Below, piece after piece: positions 33,556 through 45,174 of a DNA stretch of 64,000 bases. Within the stretch, counting starts at the first letter, position 1. Every line of letters begins with the position of its first letter. The notes under the pieces are model-generated. The model was not told where the DNA came from, did not search any database, and saw only the letters and a program-made list of their open reading frames with translations. The DNA comes from Nymphaea colorata. Its lineage: Eukaryota > Streptophyta > Magnoliopsida > Nymphaeales > Nymphaeaceae. A program made the translations under genes and the position numbers. The stretch covers positions 1,467,528 to 1,531,527 of the forward strand of contig NC_045140.1 of the NCBI RefSeq assembly GCF_008831285.2. The letters are read 5' to 3'.

Positions 33556-34540
33556 ACAAACGCTCCAGATTTAAGATCCGCGGTTAAACAAAAACAATCC
33601 ACTGTTGCTATTGCTGACACCGACACAGCTCAGGACCCAAAAAGCAAGGAGAATGTGAGGGCCTTCGGGCCTTTTTCGGGCGGTGGATTTAATACCTCTC
33701 GCCCATGCGGAATGAAGGACAATGTTCGGGTTGCAGATAGAGTAATGTCATTGTGCCATCAAAATTATCCGCTTGAATCGGCTGACTTGAATTAGATGAG
33801 TTTGATTCTTCTCTAGAGGCATAGATCAAACTATGATACCCCAAAAGCTTAGTCTTGTGTATGTAAAATTGCAAAGGATATTGAAAACTTAAAAAGAAAG
33901 TTGTTAAGTAATTGGTTGAATTGGTTCATAACATTTTTTAGATTGAAACCGAAACTACTAAGAGGTTAGGAGCGGATCAGTTCGTTACCGGTGGAATGCA
34001 AAATCTCCATGGTGCACCGCGCAATCAAACAAGCTCCGTCGTGATTGTGCACATAATTAAGGTGGTCACCCACTAGGCGACATGATCTTTTCTCTTCAAA
34101 ATTAAAGTGTTTGAATAATAGTCAAGCCTTTATAAAAATCAAACACCACTTTTTGGGCACGAACATTTGCCCGTGTTTATGAATCTTTGGGGAGTTTTTT
34201 TAATAAAAAATTAATTTTTTAGGCCAAGATGACTATTTAAAACTCAGTTACTTATATCTCTCTTATTCTAATATCTGCTAATGAGATTGGAGATAAGAAA
34301 AACATTGTCAGTAAAGGCTACTCCTTCACTTGGGCAATTGAAGAATGCGCCAATGAAAATATCATCTCCATGCTAGAGAAGCTCTAGACTAAGTGGCGCT
34401 ACTCGCGTCAGAGAAGAGTATTCAGCGAATAGCGGCACAACTGACAATCTACCATTATTGACGATGAATTTCCCTTCATTAATCATTTCACATCAACAGT
34501 TATCTCCAAGGCCAAATGGACATAATTATTATTTCTAAGA
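33556..34540. other. intergenic DNA between repeat copies B and C
   Basis: No gene recognised. A frame at 33553-33795 shows no family motif. Confidence 0.4.
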
Positions 34541-34986
34541 ACATTTAGCGTTTGGTAAAAAGACCTTCTGTCCTAAAGATTTGGTCACACTGTTTTATGA
34601 ATCTAATCTGCCTAACTTTCAATACAAATTTATAGAACGCCAAGACAATGCTTCCTTTACGAAGCACCCGTTTAATAGCACGTAACAACAGGAATATTTG
34701 GTGGATATCGTTCAAGCTGAGGCCAAATTTAAGTCCTTTGTCTGAGAGGGCGCTTTCCAAACTCTGCCCAAACAAAAGGAAGCAAAAGCAAAGTCTCCAG
34801 GATGTGGAAGAAGTGCACAAGGAAGCAACCAAGCAGCTTCTTAAAGATCCAATTTCTTGCCTCAAAACGGAGTCAAGATTACATGTCATTAATTCCACTG
34901 ATGGTCTTTGATGTGAAATTTAATTTATCAAACACGGCAAAAAAGTCCTTGGCCTCAACAAGGTAGCGGATTAAGTCACCTGGTGG
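34541..34986 (+). repeat. local repeat family, copy C (short)
   Basis: A shorter, more diverged copy. It keeps the left edge (ACATTTAGCGTTTGG), the TTGGTCACACT block, and the right third with CAAACAAAAGGAAGCAAAAG, AGATTACATGTCATTA, GATGTGAAATTTAATTT and GGATTAAGTCACC. The middle blocks of A and B are missing. No nested MITE. Confidence 0.65.
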
Positions 34987-36350
34987 TTCGTTTTCATATG
35001 TATCTTACATGTTATGAGGGACAATGACATGTTTGACACTCGAGTTAAAAGGTATGTCATAAGATCACCCAGGTTCTAAAGCAAACTCTCGTAACAACAA
35101 AAAAAAAAAAAGAAAAGGAAGAGTGACTTTGCTTGTCATGAACGGTCGTATGCATCTTCTCATATAAATCTCAAGAACATGCCATCACACTCATCGGCAT
35201 TTTAAATATTTCTAGATATATATACCCCAAATTCACGTGTGCAGAATGCTCTACCAGAACCTAGATTTTGAAAAAACAGTCTTACCTTAAAATCATGTCT
35301 TACTCGTTTTTCAGCTCCGACGAACTGTCCGACCAGCCAGACCTTTTCCGGCCTAATTGATCCAAAATCTCTTATTTAATGTGTGTCGGTTTTCATATTT
35401 GAAAGAGCACTTGAATAATTTACTTTATACATCTGAGCGGTGACAATGAACCTGATTTTTATGGAAAACCTAATATCTTTTTGAAACTACTTCTGCTCTT
35501 AGTCGTCCAAATAAAGCATGCACAATCTCGTAAGTTGAAAGCCAACGAAACGAGCATGTGATCCCACCGGCCTGAACTGGGAAAAACAAAGAAAGAGAGG
35601 GTTCGGGGACAAATTTGTCCGCCAAAGGCAGCACCCGCGTTACTTTCACAGTACATGCACCCACATGAGAAAGAAGCTTCCCTAGATGACCATAAACGCG
35701 TTCCAGATTACTAATTCAAGTCGGATATCTAATCCAAACTCTTTTCTAACTAAGTTTAGTATGCATGAGTAGGTGGACCAAATTCAATACTTTTTCCGTA
35801 AATACGGCAGATCTGATTCCATTCACAAATCCACTTTCTACAGATCCAGATTTCGCTTTCCTTTTTTCTCAGTCGATAGGTTTTGGAGTTTACTTCAATT
35901 AGAGAATGTTTGTTTACAAATCTGAAGTAAAAAAAAAAAAAAAAAAAAAACATTTTTTGTGATTTCCTTTAATAAGGGCAATACTAATGATAAAAATTGT
36001 GAAGCTCGATCCAATGCCTCCATTAACCTGAAAAAAAAAAGCATATTAACGGAAGAGAATTTCACTTGAAGCTCTCATTTAATAGCTTTTATAAAAGGTG
36101 AAATCACTATCATAAAATTTCAAAAGATAGTTTCCATTTTAATTATAAAGAAAAAGGAAGTCTGGAAATGAAAATACCTTTTTTTATTCTTTTGTAGGAA
36201 GGCACCATTGAATGATGATACTTGGGCATAATTAAAGGCAATATATATAGGAAGCTTCTCCATTACTTAAGCACTAATAACTTCTCCCTAAGTTGGCAAT
36301 AGAAAGAATTTGTGTAGTTAGAATGTAATTATTAAAGGTATTTTTTTTTC
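34987..36350. other. intergenic DNA upstream of the GTE gene
   Basis: AT-rich, with a 22-bp A run at 35929-35950. No gene is recognised. Confidence 0.4.
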
Positions 36351-36504
36351 TTGTGGGGATTAAAGGAAGGGGCATGGTTTTCGAAGAAATTACATCTAGA
36401 AGGCTCAGACGAAAACGGAGGGCGGGAACGTCAAGCCACCTGAGCCGTGGGATGGGGCCTAAGGTGAACGGTCAGGATGCGCCGGAGTGCCTCTCCTCGC
36501 CCTC

Positions 36505-36512
36505 TATAAATA
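36505..36512 (+). promoter_or_regulatory. TATA box of the GTE gene
   Basis: TATAAATA within CCTCTATAAATACCGGG, in a GC-rich stretch about 470 bp before the start codon. Transcription would begin near 36535-36545, giving a leader of about 440 bases with CT-rich runs. Confidence 0.6.
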
Positions 36513-36931
36513 CCGGGTTGACGTTAATGGCAAGCGCGCGATCCTTCGATTATTTTATAATTCCCATACTGCCCCTTCTCTTTCGCTCGTTCGCTCCCTC
36601 TCTCGTCTCTCCCTCTCTCTTCCTAAGGAAGAGGGGGATTTCGGTGGCGCAGATCCAGGTTTTGGATTCGAGTTTTTGGAATCACTTCCTGGTAATCTCT
36701 CGATTCCTTCCGTTTTACAGGATTTCGGTTGTTCTTGTTCTTCAGTCTAGGGTTTGGCGGTGGAGGCCGCTTTCGTGACGGTGTCCTTAGGGTTTGGTTT
36801 CCTGGTGGCGGTTTGGATCTTCGTTGGAAGGTTCTTTCGGCGGAATTAGCAGGTGGGAATTGTATTGTAGGTGTTTTTGGCGCTTCGGGCGAGTTGTATT
36901 CGATTTCTCTGCGGTGTTGGAATTTCGTGGT

Positions 36932-37000
36932 ATGAACGGTATTGATGTTTCTGATATGGTTCAGCTTACGATTCTTTCATGGCGTCGTCGGTTTTCATAG
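36932..37000 (+). promoter_or_regulatory. upstream ORF overlapping the GTE start
   Basis: A 22-codon frame (MNGIDVSDMVQ...) starts 47 bases before the main ATG and ends 22 bases past it, in another frame. If used, it would limit scanning ribosomes reaching the main start at 36979. Confidence 0.5.
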
Positions 37001-40000
37001 GGGGGAATGGTGGAAGGTGCAGGGAATCGTGGGAGTTGCGGGCGGATTGGGGCATCACGATGGGTAAATCGCGGAAGCCGTTGAGAGGTTACTTGTCGAC
37101 CTTCGTCCCGGATTATAGGCTTGAAACGACGGGCGAATCTGATGGCGCTGCTGGAGTTCGCAACAATGGTGGCCATTCCGACAGTGGGGGGTTCGGAAGC
37201 TCCGGTAGGATTGATGCCGAATTGACGGCTTCGGAGGACTCGTGTGGGCCGGTCAGGAAGTCCATAAGTTTAAACATGAATACCTCCGATGCTTTCGGCA
37301 TCCCTCTGCAAGTTTTGTCGATCTCGAAAATGTCGAGAGTAGAGCGGAGGGAGCTGGAGAAGAAGCTTAGGATGGAGCTAGAGCGGGTTCGAGGCCTCCA
37401 GAGGAAGATAGCTTCACTGAGCTTGAACGGGGTAGCGTTATCATCCTCTAGCGACGTCCGTAGTTGGAAATCTAGTGTGGAAAAAACCGCAGTTGCTCCC
37501 TCAGTTAGTGCCAATGGTAAAGGAAAACCGAACAAGAAGATTTCTCCTGTAGCTTCGCAAGAACCGTCATCAGGGAAAGCGGGCCCAGGTCGTGCCTCTG
37601 CTGGAAAGAATGGGGGAGGGTTGAAGCGTGGGCCATCTGGGAGATTCGAATCGTTGAATGCTGATGCTAAGAAGGCGAAGTACGATGATTTTTCGGTGAT
37701 GAAGCAGTGTGAAAATTTGCTTAAGCGTCTGATGTCACATCAGTTTGGCTGGGTATTTAATACTCCGGTGGATGTTGTTAAGCTAAATCTTCCAGACTAT
37801 TTTCACATCATCAAGCATCCGATGGATCTAGGAACAATTAAGACAGCCCTTGCTTCCGGGCGATATGCAAGTCCTCATGCATTTGCAGCGGATGTTAGGC
37901 TTACATTCTCCAATGCAATGACATACAACCCACCTGGTAATGATGTTCATTTCATGGCGGACACTCTCAACAAGTTTTTTGAGGTGAGGTGGAAAGCCAT
38001 TCAAAAGAAGATATCCACCAAAAATACTCAGACATGCATAAACCAGGCTGCTGCTGAGGTAGTTACCTCGGAACCGGTTGGCTTGGAGAAAATGAATCGG
38101 CAGATGGAAGGGGATAGATTGTCACAAAAGAAGAAGAAAATCTATGAGGTGAAAGATAAGGTCGAAACAGAAAGCAACAAGCGTGTTATGACTGATGAAG
38201 AGAAGCAGAAGCTTAGCACAGATTTGGAAAATTTGACCGGCGATATGCTGGAGCGAGTGGTTGATTTATTAAGGAAACATAGTCAAAACATGAATCAGGG
38301 CAATGAGGATGAAATAGAGATTGATATTGATTCTCTGAGTGATGATGTTTTGTTTACATTGCGTAAGCTTTTGGATGGTTATCTGAAGGAGAAACAACAA
38401 GTGCATCCTCAGAATAAGGCGGAGCAGCATGATGTTGAACCCATTGTGGAGGTATCTCCTCAACCTTTAAGCTTACACAAATTACTTGGTAAGGTAGCTT
38501 TCTTGGTGGTCTCTTATGTTTGATGCTCATTTTCCGCAATACTTTGATTCGTTGGATGCAGATTGTAAATGAGTCTGGGCATAGCCGTTCTTTGGTACAA
38601 CCCTCCAAAGGTTACTATTTCTCTTTGGCTTTTTGTATGCGTTGTTCTGTATGTGTGACATATTATTTTGCCACAATTGGTTGGTTTACTCTAGCTTACT
38701 CTATTGTATCTTTCTCTGCATTTGTACCATCTATTACCAGGAAATGAACCTGCGGAAGAGGATGTGGATATTGGTGGAAATGATCTTCCTGTTTCAAGCT
38801 ACCCTCCTGTTGAAATTGAAAAGGACATGGTGCCACGTAATAGCAAGTGTAGTAGCCCTAGCAGCTCCAGCAGTGAATCTGGATCTTCCAGTGGTTCGTT
38901 CGTGTTTAACTAGTTGATTTTGTATCATTTCCACGTTTTGATGGTGAAAATAAATATTTTCCTTGCTATTGCTTTCGTAGTTTTGTAAATTATATGTTTG
39001 TCACTCTGAAAAAATAGATATGCATCACCGAACTTGATAATTTTTATCTAATTTGCAAAATAAAAAGATAATTCTGGGTTCTCCTACTCTTTCTTTTTGT
39101 CTTTGGAATTTATACTCGAATAAGGCTGCAACATCATAAACATTGCAACAATTCTAGTGTTAAATTTGATAAGGGGTACATGTTTTGTACGTACAATATT
39201 CTTTGTGTGACATTAAAAGTCTACTTCCAAGAGAACCAATGAAGGCGAAAGGAAATGCAGAAATGCAACTTTTTTTCGGAGCTTGGTGAATATGTGTACT
39301 GGAACACTGTAAAGTTTACTTTGTGTTGGTTTTCTGCATGGCCTGCTTGCTCGTGTTGTAGTACTTTCTTCTGTTTCATGAAAAATCTAGGTCAATGGTT
39401 TTGCAAAATTTCTCTCATTCTTTAATGATCTTGAGAGACAGATCTTTTCAAAGATGGCTGGTAGTAGGTACTGATTGCTGTAGGTAACATTTTTTTTTTG
39501 TTTGGGTTAAATGTTACTTTTCTGCTTTTGGGGGTTAAAAGATTAATTTTTTTGCAGATTTGGATTCTGGAAGTTCTTCGGGAAGTGAATCAGATGGAGC
39601 CAAAGCTGTATCCCCTGCAATAGCTGTTAAGGTTGGTCATTGATGTGCTCATCACACGTTAAAAATCATTTTCAATCCAAGCTTGATTTTGGATATCATT
39701 CGAAAAGTTGCCATCTACAGGAAACAATACGTTCTGGGCCATCTTTGGATGAGACAGGAAGTGGAAAACCTCCAACTGATGACGAAAGTCGTGAGTTGTC
39801 AAGTTTCCTTCCGTTATATTGTATACTTTGTGGATATGATGAGAGACTGTTTTTAGTTTCATGCTTAACACAGAAGTAACCATCTATATGTGCTTGTAGG
39901 TCCTGTTAGTGAATTGGGGGAACTTGAGCAATATTCACAATCTAAGGCTGTCTCAAGTGGAGCTGACAGTCACCATCAGGGTAAGCATGATTATGAGGAG

Positions 40001-41887
40001 AGAAATTTGAGCATGAAGGTGTTTAGCATTCTAGCGCATCACCTTACCTTTCCACTGAACATTTTTAGGGGAGAATCTTCCTCCTGCAAGACAGGTCTCC
40101 CCGAAAAAGCTTTATCGAGCAGCTCTGTTGAGGAGCCGTTTCGCTGACACAATTCTTAAAGCTCGTGAGAAGGCATTGGACCAGGTAAAATATAGTTCAA
40201 GCAATTCATTGTGTGCCACATAGATTAGCAAAAATAAATGCCAGTTCTGTGAATCACCTGTGGTGTTGTATGTCCTAAAACAGGGTGAGAAGGGAGACCC
40301 AGAGAAATTGCAACGTGAGCGAGAAGAGCTTGAAAGGCAACAACGGGAAGGTGAGTGTCAGATTTATCTGTATGTTTTTTTGTAGCAAAGGATTTCCAAT
40401 CTCTTCTTGAAAAGCAGAAAGTTGTTTGTATACCTCTGAGTCTGGTCTGAAACACCTTCCTTTAGTGTTCTATGTATTTGCATGCTCATTTTGGTTAGTA
40501 AAGGATGGCTGAGGCTTTTCTGGATAGTTTTAACTTTCAATACCGCTTGAGCTAACAGTACCACATGTGTAAACAGGGGTTGTCATAATCGAACATTAAT
40601 GTTGTAGCTCTTGACCGAGTTGCCAGGAAAGGTTGCTGGAAGAGAGAAGAATTTAAGCGAGTTTCGGATATATCCTAAACTATTATGGATAAATTCCTGT
40701 ATGCAAGGATGCTTCAATAATTTATTTGGACCATGGTCAAGAAAATTTGTTGTGGGCTCTCATGAAAATTTCACTTGTTTGTACAAGGATGAAATTAGTC
40801 TTTACTGTCCTAGGATGGTATGTGCTTGTAGAGTAACACACTTATACTTTATGTTCGGTTTTTTAAGGACCCTTCTACTGTTGGACCGCTTAATGTGGGA
40901 AAGTTAGGCCCCTGGTACTTTCATTTAATAAACCAACTCGTTTCATGGCTTCATGCTGAATCTTGCTTCTAAACAGACCTCCCTTTCTTAGGCTTTGGTT
41001 AGGGGCACCTATCTCTTCTCAGGAGCATGCGAAGGGGTTAAAGCCTCAAGTTTGATCCTTACCTTCTTCTGGTTACAGTCTTTTTTTTTTGGATTATATT
41101 GTTTCTGGTGATGCATAATTTAGTTAGAAAATGTGCATGATGAGATTCTTGAACCTGATTTTCGTACAGTTCTGAAAGGCAGAGTCAAACAGTTATCATC
41201 TCTCCAAACAGGAGCACATTCTCTAGGAAAATGCTTATTTTATTTTTAATCAACTCCTTTCTACTTTTACCCTTTCATGGTTGAGAATCCCTGTTTTGTG
41301 TGTTCGACAATTTGCCAGTAACATCAGTGCATTGTTACAATGTCTGTTGCAATTTTTTTTGACATTTCTAACAACAAAGACTCTGTTTTTCTAATTTGGG
41401 AACCAGAAAAGGCTCGTATACAGGCAGAAGCAAAAGCTGCAGAGCATGCCCAAAGACAGGCTGAGGCTGTTGCTGCTGCTGAACTTAAGAAAAAAAGGGA
41501 GCTAGAGCGTGAGGCTGCACGACTTGCCTTACAAAAGGTAACCTGAAAACTGTGGAAGTAAAGTGGAGCTTCTGTCCTCAAAAGAAGAAAATTCAATTTC
41601 TGATGTCAACTGTCTTGCAGATGGAGAAGACTGTTGAGATTGATGAGAACTGCCAGTTACTCAAAGATTTGGAAATGCTCCAGTCTGCCTCTTTGCCAGA
41701 GCATTTACCAAGCTCTGTTGATGAAACTAGTCCCGAGCACTGCGAAGACAATATGGCTGCAGCGTTCATGCTTGGTGGAAGTAACCCTCTTGAGCAACTT
41801 GGGTTATTCAGGAAAGATGATGATGATGAGGAGGATGATGGTCCGCCTGATGTTACTGGCGATGTTGAAGAAGGAGAAATTGACTGA
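36979..41887 (+). CDS. bromodomain-NET protein, GTE (plant BET) family
   Basis: A nuclear acetyl-histone reader of the plant global transcription factor group E, closest in layout to Arabidopsis GTE8-GTE12. Coding exons: 36979-38451, 38562-38610, 38741-38893, 39558-39631, 39721-39790, 39900-39980, 40069-40184, 40284-40350, 41407-41537, 41621-41887; all joins keep frame; 826 residues. The first 491 codons are in one exon. The bromodomain is about 238-335, with the acetyl-lysine-binding asparagine at N317 in MTYNPPGND and the HPMDLGTI motif. The NET domain is about 404-472 ([16 protein letters not shown]). A serine-rich stretch follows, then a charged coiled coil (about 695-745) and an acidic tail ending EEGEID. 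The start may instead be M28 at 37060. The donor at 38893/38894 is weak; an alternative ends 3 bases earlier. Confidence 0.93.
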
Positions 41888-42700
41888 AGGGGACCGCCAT
41901 AGCTTGGTTCTTTTTCATTTCTGGGGCTTCTAGTGATGTTTCAGGCGCATGCATCGTCTTCAAAAGACAAAAAGTGCTGTCGCGGAAAAAGGTTCGTCTC
42001 TTTAAAACTAATGCGAGTCAATGGGAGGTACTGGTACTTCATGAGGTAGCTTTTTGGTGCGACGCCTTGATGCTTTAATTGATTGCCATTCTTTCATTTC
42101 GGATGCTCTGTACTGTGACAGATGGAGAAGAGCCAAGCTCCTGGTGTATCATGCAACACTGATTTTCTCACATTGGCAGGAGATTTTCCTTCGCACTTGT
42201 CTCTGGAAAAGAATAATTAGGAGAATGGAGAGTCTTGGGCAGTTTCTTGAAGCTGGGAGTTGTGTAGATACAATTTTGTATCCCAGAACTGTTGCAAGTT
42301 TCTCCAGAGCATGTAACTATCATCTCTTTGCTGAAGCACATTGGCATTGAAATTTCTGCCACGGAGTCCTGGTGCTCATCTTTGGTTAATTGTCTAGCGC
42401 ATTTACATTTTTGGTACAATACCATGAAAGTGAGGGGGATTTTTGTTTGCAACATCGAAAAGTCGAAAACTGCCGCATTTGGCGGCTGAAATTTTCTGGA
42501 TATACCAAGGTAAAGAAGCCAGAAGATGAAAAAGGACTTGATGTGGTCGTCTTCCACGTTACCAACCTGTTGGAGGAAGAGATTGAGGTGTAAAGCTTAT
42601 GTTTTTTTGGTTTTTCACTATTGTCTCGTGCCTCCATCTTATTGTAAGTTAGCATTTGTGCAGTAATATGAATGCATCTAATGCAGCCTAATTCTTTTAG
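41888..42700 (+). other. probable GTE 3' UTR and flank
   Basis: No conserved frame follows the stop codon. The region is probably 3' UTR for some hundreds of bases; the end could not be placed. Confidence 0.35.
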
Positions 42701-44531
42701 TGAAATTGGGGCAACTAATCGGAAAGGTCTGTACCTTGGAAATGTTACTTATGTGCAATGATAAAGTGCATCTCGGAATCACATTTATTGGTGGATAAGC
42801 GCCCTTTTAAGGATCCAGTGCAGATGCTTCAAAAGTATTTGGAGAAAGGGTCCGGTTTTGGATGCCGTAAGCCCTTGAGGAAGGTCAATAAAGCGTTCAT
42901 AGCTTAAAGTCTCCTTGTGTAGCCTCAACTGGATGTTTCAGAAAGCCAAACATATTTGCTTGTGGTCTCCTGCTTTGATCCCTGCTGCTTTCGTGCTGTA
43001 GTTACGGAAAATGTTGAGCCGGCTAAAATGAGAAATTTAATAGAATTAAGCCAAGTTCAATAAATTATTGGTGCATATTTGAACACTTGAACAAAACAAA
43101 AAAAAAAAGAACAGTTTAATCAAAACGGTTGAATAGAAAAAAATTGTAGCGACTAACCTTGGCAGAGAAAATGGGAGAAAAGGGAGGAATAGCTGCTGAT
43201 CAGGAGCTTGAGCCATCGCCAAGGCTCAGTGATTTCATTAAATAATAAAATATTTACTTATTACTTCTTAAATCAACTTGCTCAGTTTTTGCCAATGCAT
43301 ACTTGCGATGTGTATTGTTTCATAAAATTTCTGATAAATGACATAAACTGGTGTTTACAGGATTGGCGACTTGACAGGATCTGATCTCTCACATAAATGG
43401 CGGAGCCAAACTTTTGTTTTTTGTTTTTCTCTCCACATGCTTCTAAGGTAGGGAAAAGGCAACATTCCGGACTGCGATGCCCACATTTTTTCTTGCTGAG
43501 TGAATTTTGTTTCGTCTTCTTCCCCCTTGAAGAAAAGGAGCTCGAATTCCCATTCTGTTTACTGGCAAAAAGATATCAAATTCTGCAACTTAAAAGCATC
43601 TTAAAAATTGGGTCCAGTTTTTGGGCATCAAAATGAACCGTTCTCAAGAATTGGCTTTTCACTTTTGAAACATGTAAATCACAGTTTCTGTGGTGAAGAT
43701 CCTGAACAAGAACTTTGCAAATTCTTTTTTAAAATGCAATAGCACAAAAGTAGCGGAATTATACGTATTGCGTGCGTTTTCCTCCAAAAGGCTATTGGAT
43801 TAAGGATGAAGGTTCTCCAGCTTTGATATTAGTGCATTATATTATACGAAACATGTAAGATCTCATCAACCTCAAAACTAGCACTGCATTTTCTTTGTGA
43901 ATCTATCAACTACTAACATTAATAGCAGACTGTTCAAAGCTTTGAACCACAGTTGAGACCAATCTCCTTCTGTTATGGTAATTGTCTTAGTCTGGAGAAG
44001 CAGTAGAATGGCTTTTCAGACAGTGTTATACATGTTCGCTTTTCCCCCTTTTTGGGTGAAGGTGGACTAAGAGCAGGTGTTGTAAGAGCTCCATGGAAGG
44101 GATTCTAGACACCTTCAAGTTAAAGGAGGTCAGCAGCTTAACATTTAGATGTGCCACTTTGTATGATAATCTCTAAGAAAAAGTTCCAGATTTTCTATAG
44201 GCAACGGAATTCCCTCATGGATTTATAAAATTTATTTGTTTTTGTTATGTTTTATGCAAATAGATATGGATAATTTGCATTTATTTTTGTGATTGCACCA
44301 TAAAAAACTAGCAAAACCATAATAGAAAGTTGTATGGCAAAATCCATCGAACCCAAGTTTGAATGTGCCACTATATCAACTTCAAATGCATTTGCATTAC
44401 ATAGATTGGTGACTTAGAGAACGTAATTTTTCTTATTCAAAGTATTCACATTTCTTTAACAAATAATAAATGTTATATACAACTGGTCATACAATCGTGG
44501 CTACATGGAATTTTTTTACAAAAAAGTAGTC
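42701..44531. other. intergenic DNA
   Basis: AT-rich spacer with no recognisable gene on either strand. Confidence 0.4.
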
Positions 44532-44650
44532 ATTAGGGGTATACGAGGATTAGCTCATTCTTTTGATCGACGAGTAATTGATGGAGTTACTAATGGAATT
44601 GAGGTTGCAAGTTTCTTTCTAGGAGCAAGTCATGGGCTATGGTTCTTGTG
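44532..44650 (+). pseudogene. plastid ndhF fragment (nuclear plastid DNA)
   Basis: About 37 codons in one frame read [15 protein letters not shown] then [17 protein letters not shown], the conserved C-terminal part of plastid NADH dehydrogenase subunit 5 (NdhF). The match breaks near the end, where the usual EGIKYVGGGR is lost. Flanks are nuclear AT-rich DNA, so it is an old, short plastid-to-nucleus transfer. Confidence 0.8.
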
Positions 44651-45140
44651 CCATTTGAATCTTTAGTACAACTTATTATTTATTAGATGAACTGTGCAAA
44701 TGAGATGTGCTACTATAGTACTCTCTCTCTCTTTCTCTCTCTATAGTTCTTCTATATTATTAATCAGATATAGTAATTTCATAGTTTCAAGAAAATCTTT
44801 AAAATACGCTCAACTTTTAATTAAAATAATAAAGACATTTAATTTATTCTTTCACTTGATCACTAGGTTATATAAAAACAAACGGTTAAATTAAATAACA
44901 TACAATTTTAAGTGTGTCCTGGTTATAGCATTAAAATTTCAACGTTTTCCGTAAAATATTCATAATTTTTTTGAAATTCTTATGGAATAACAAAAGCATG
45001 CTAAGTTTTGACTTTCGAGGGAGGAAAACAAACGATAACATGCTTCACTGGGTTACAATGTTACATGGAAGTTGTTTGCGTAAATATGTTCTGATTTATT
45101 TCCGTTGGCGCTACAAGTAATGAAACGAACGCGTCGTGTT
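44651..45140. other. intergenic DNA upstream of the monooxygenase gene
   Basis: AT-rich with CT runs near 44720-44745 and 45150-45168. The promoter of the monooxygenase gene should be here, but no TATA box was chosen. Confidence 0.4.
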
Positions 45141-45174
45141 GACTCTCCGTCTCTCTCTCTCTCTCTCTTCTGTG

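Noticed and set aside
33553-33795. 80-codon frame after repeat copy B
   Set aside because: No recognisable domain and no splice context; treated as chance.
36691-36720. GTAATC...TTTTACAG as a leader intron of the GTE gene
   Set aside because: At 30 bases it is too short to be spliced in plants.
42168-42557. 129-codon minus-strand frame behind the GTE gene
   Set aside because: No family motif, and it overlaps the probable GTE 3' UTR and other frames of equal quality.
45136-45174. Earlier start for the monooxygenase
   Set aside because: The frame is open upstream but 45136 is GTG and the residues come from a TC repeat; the first ATG in frame is 45175.
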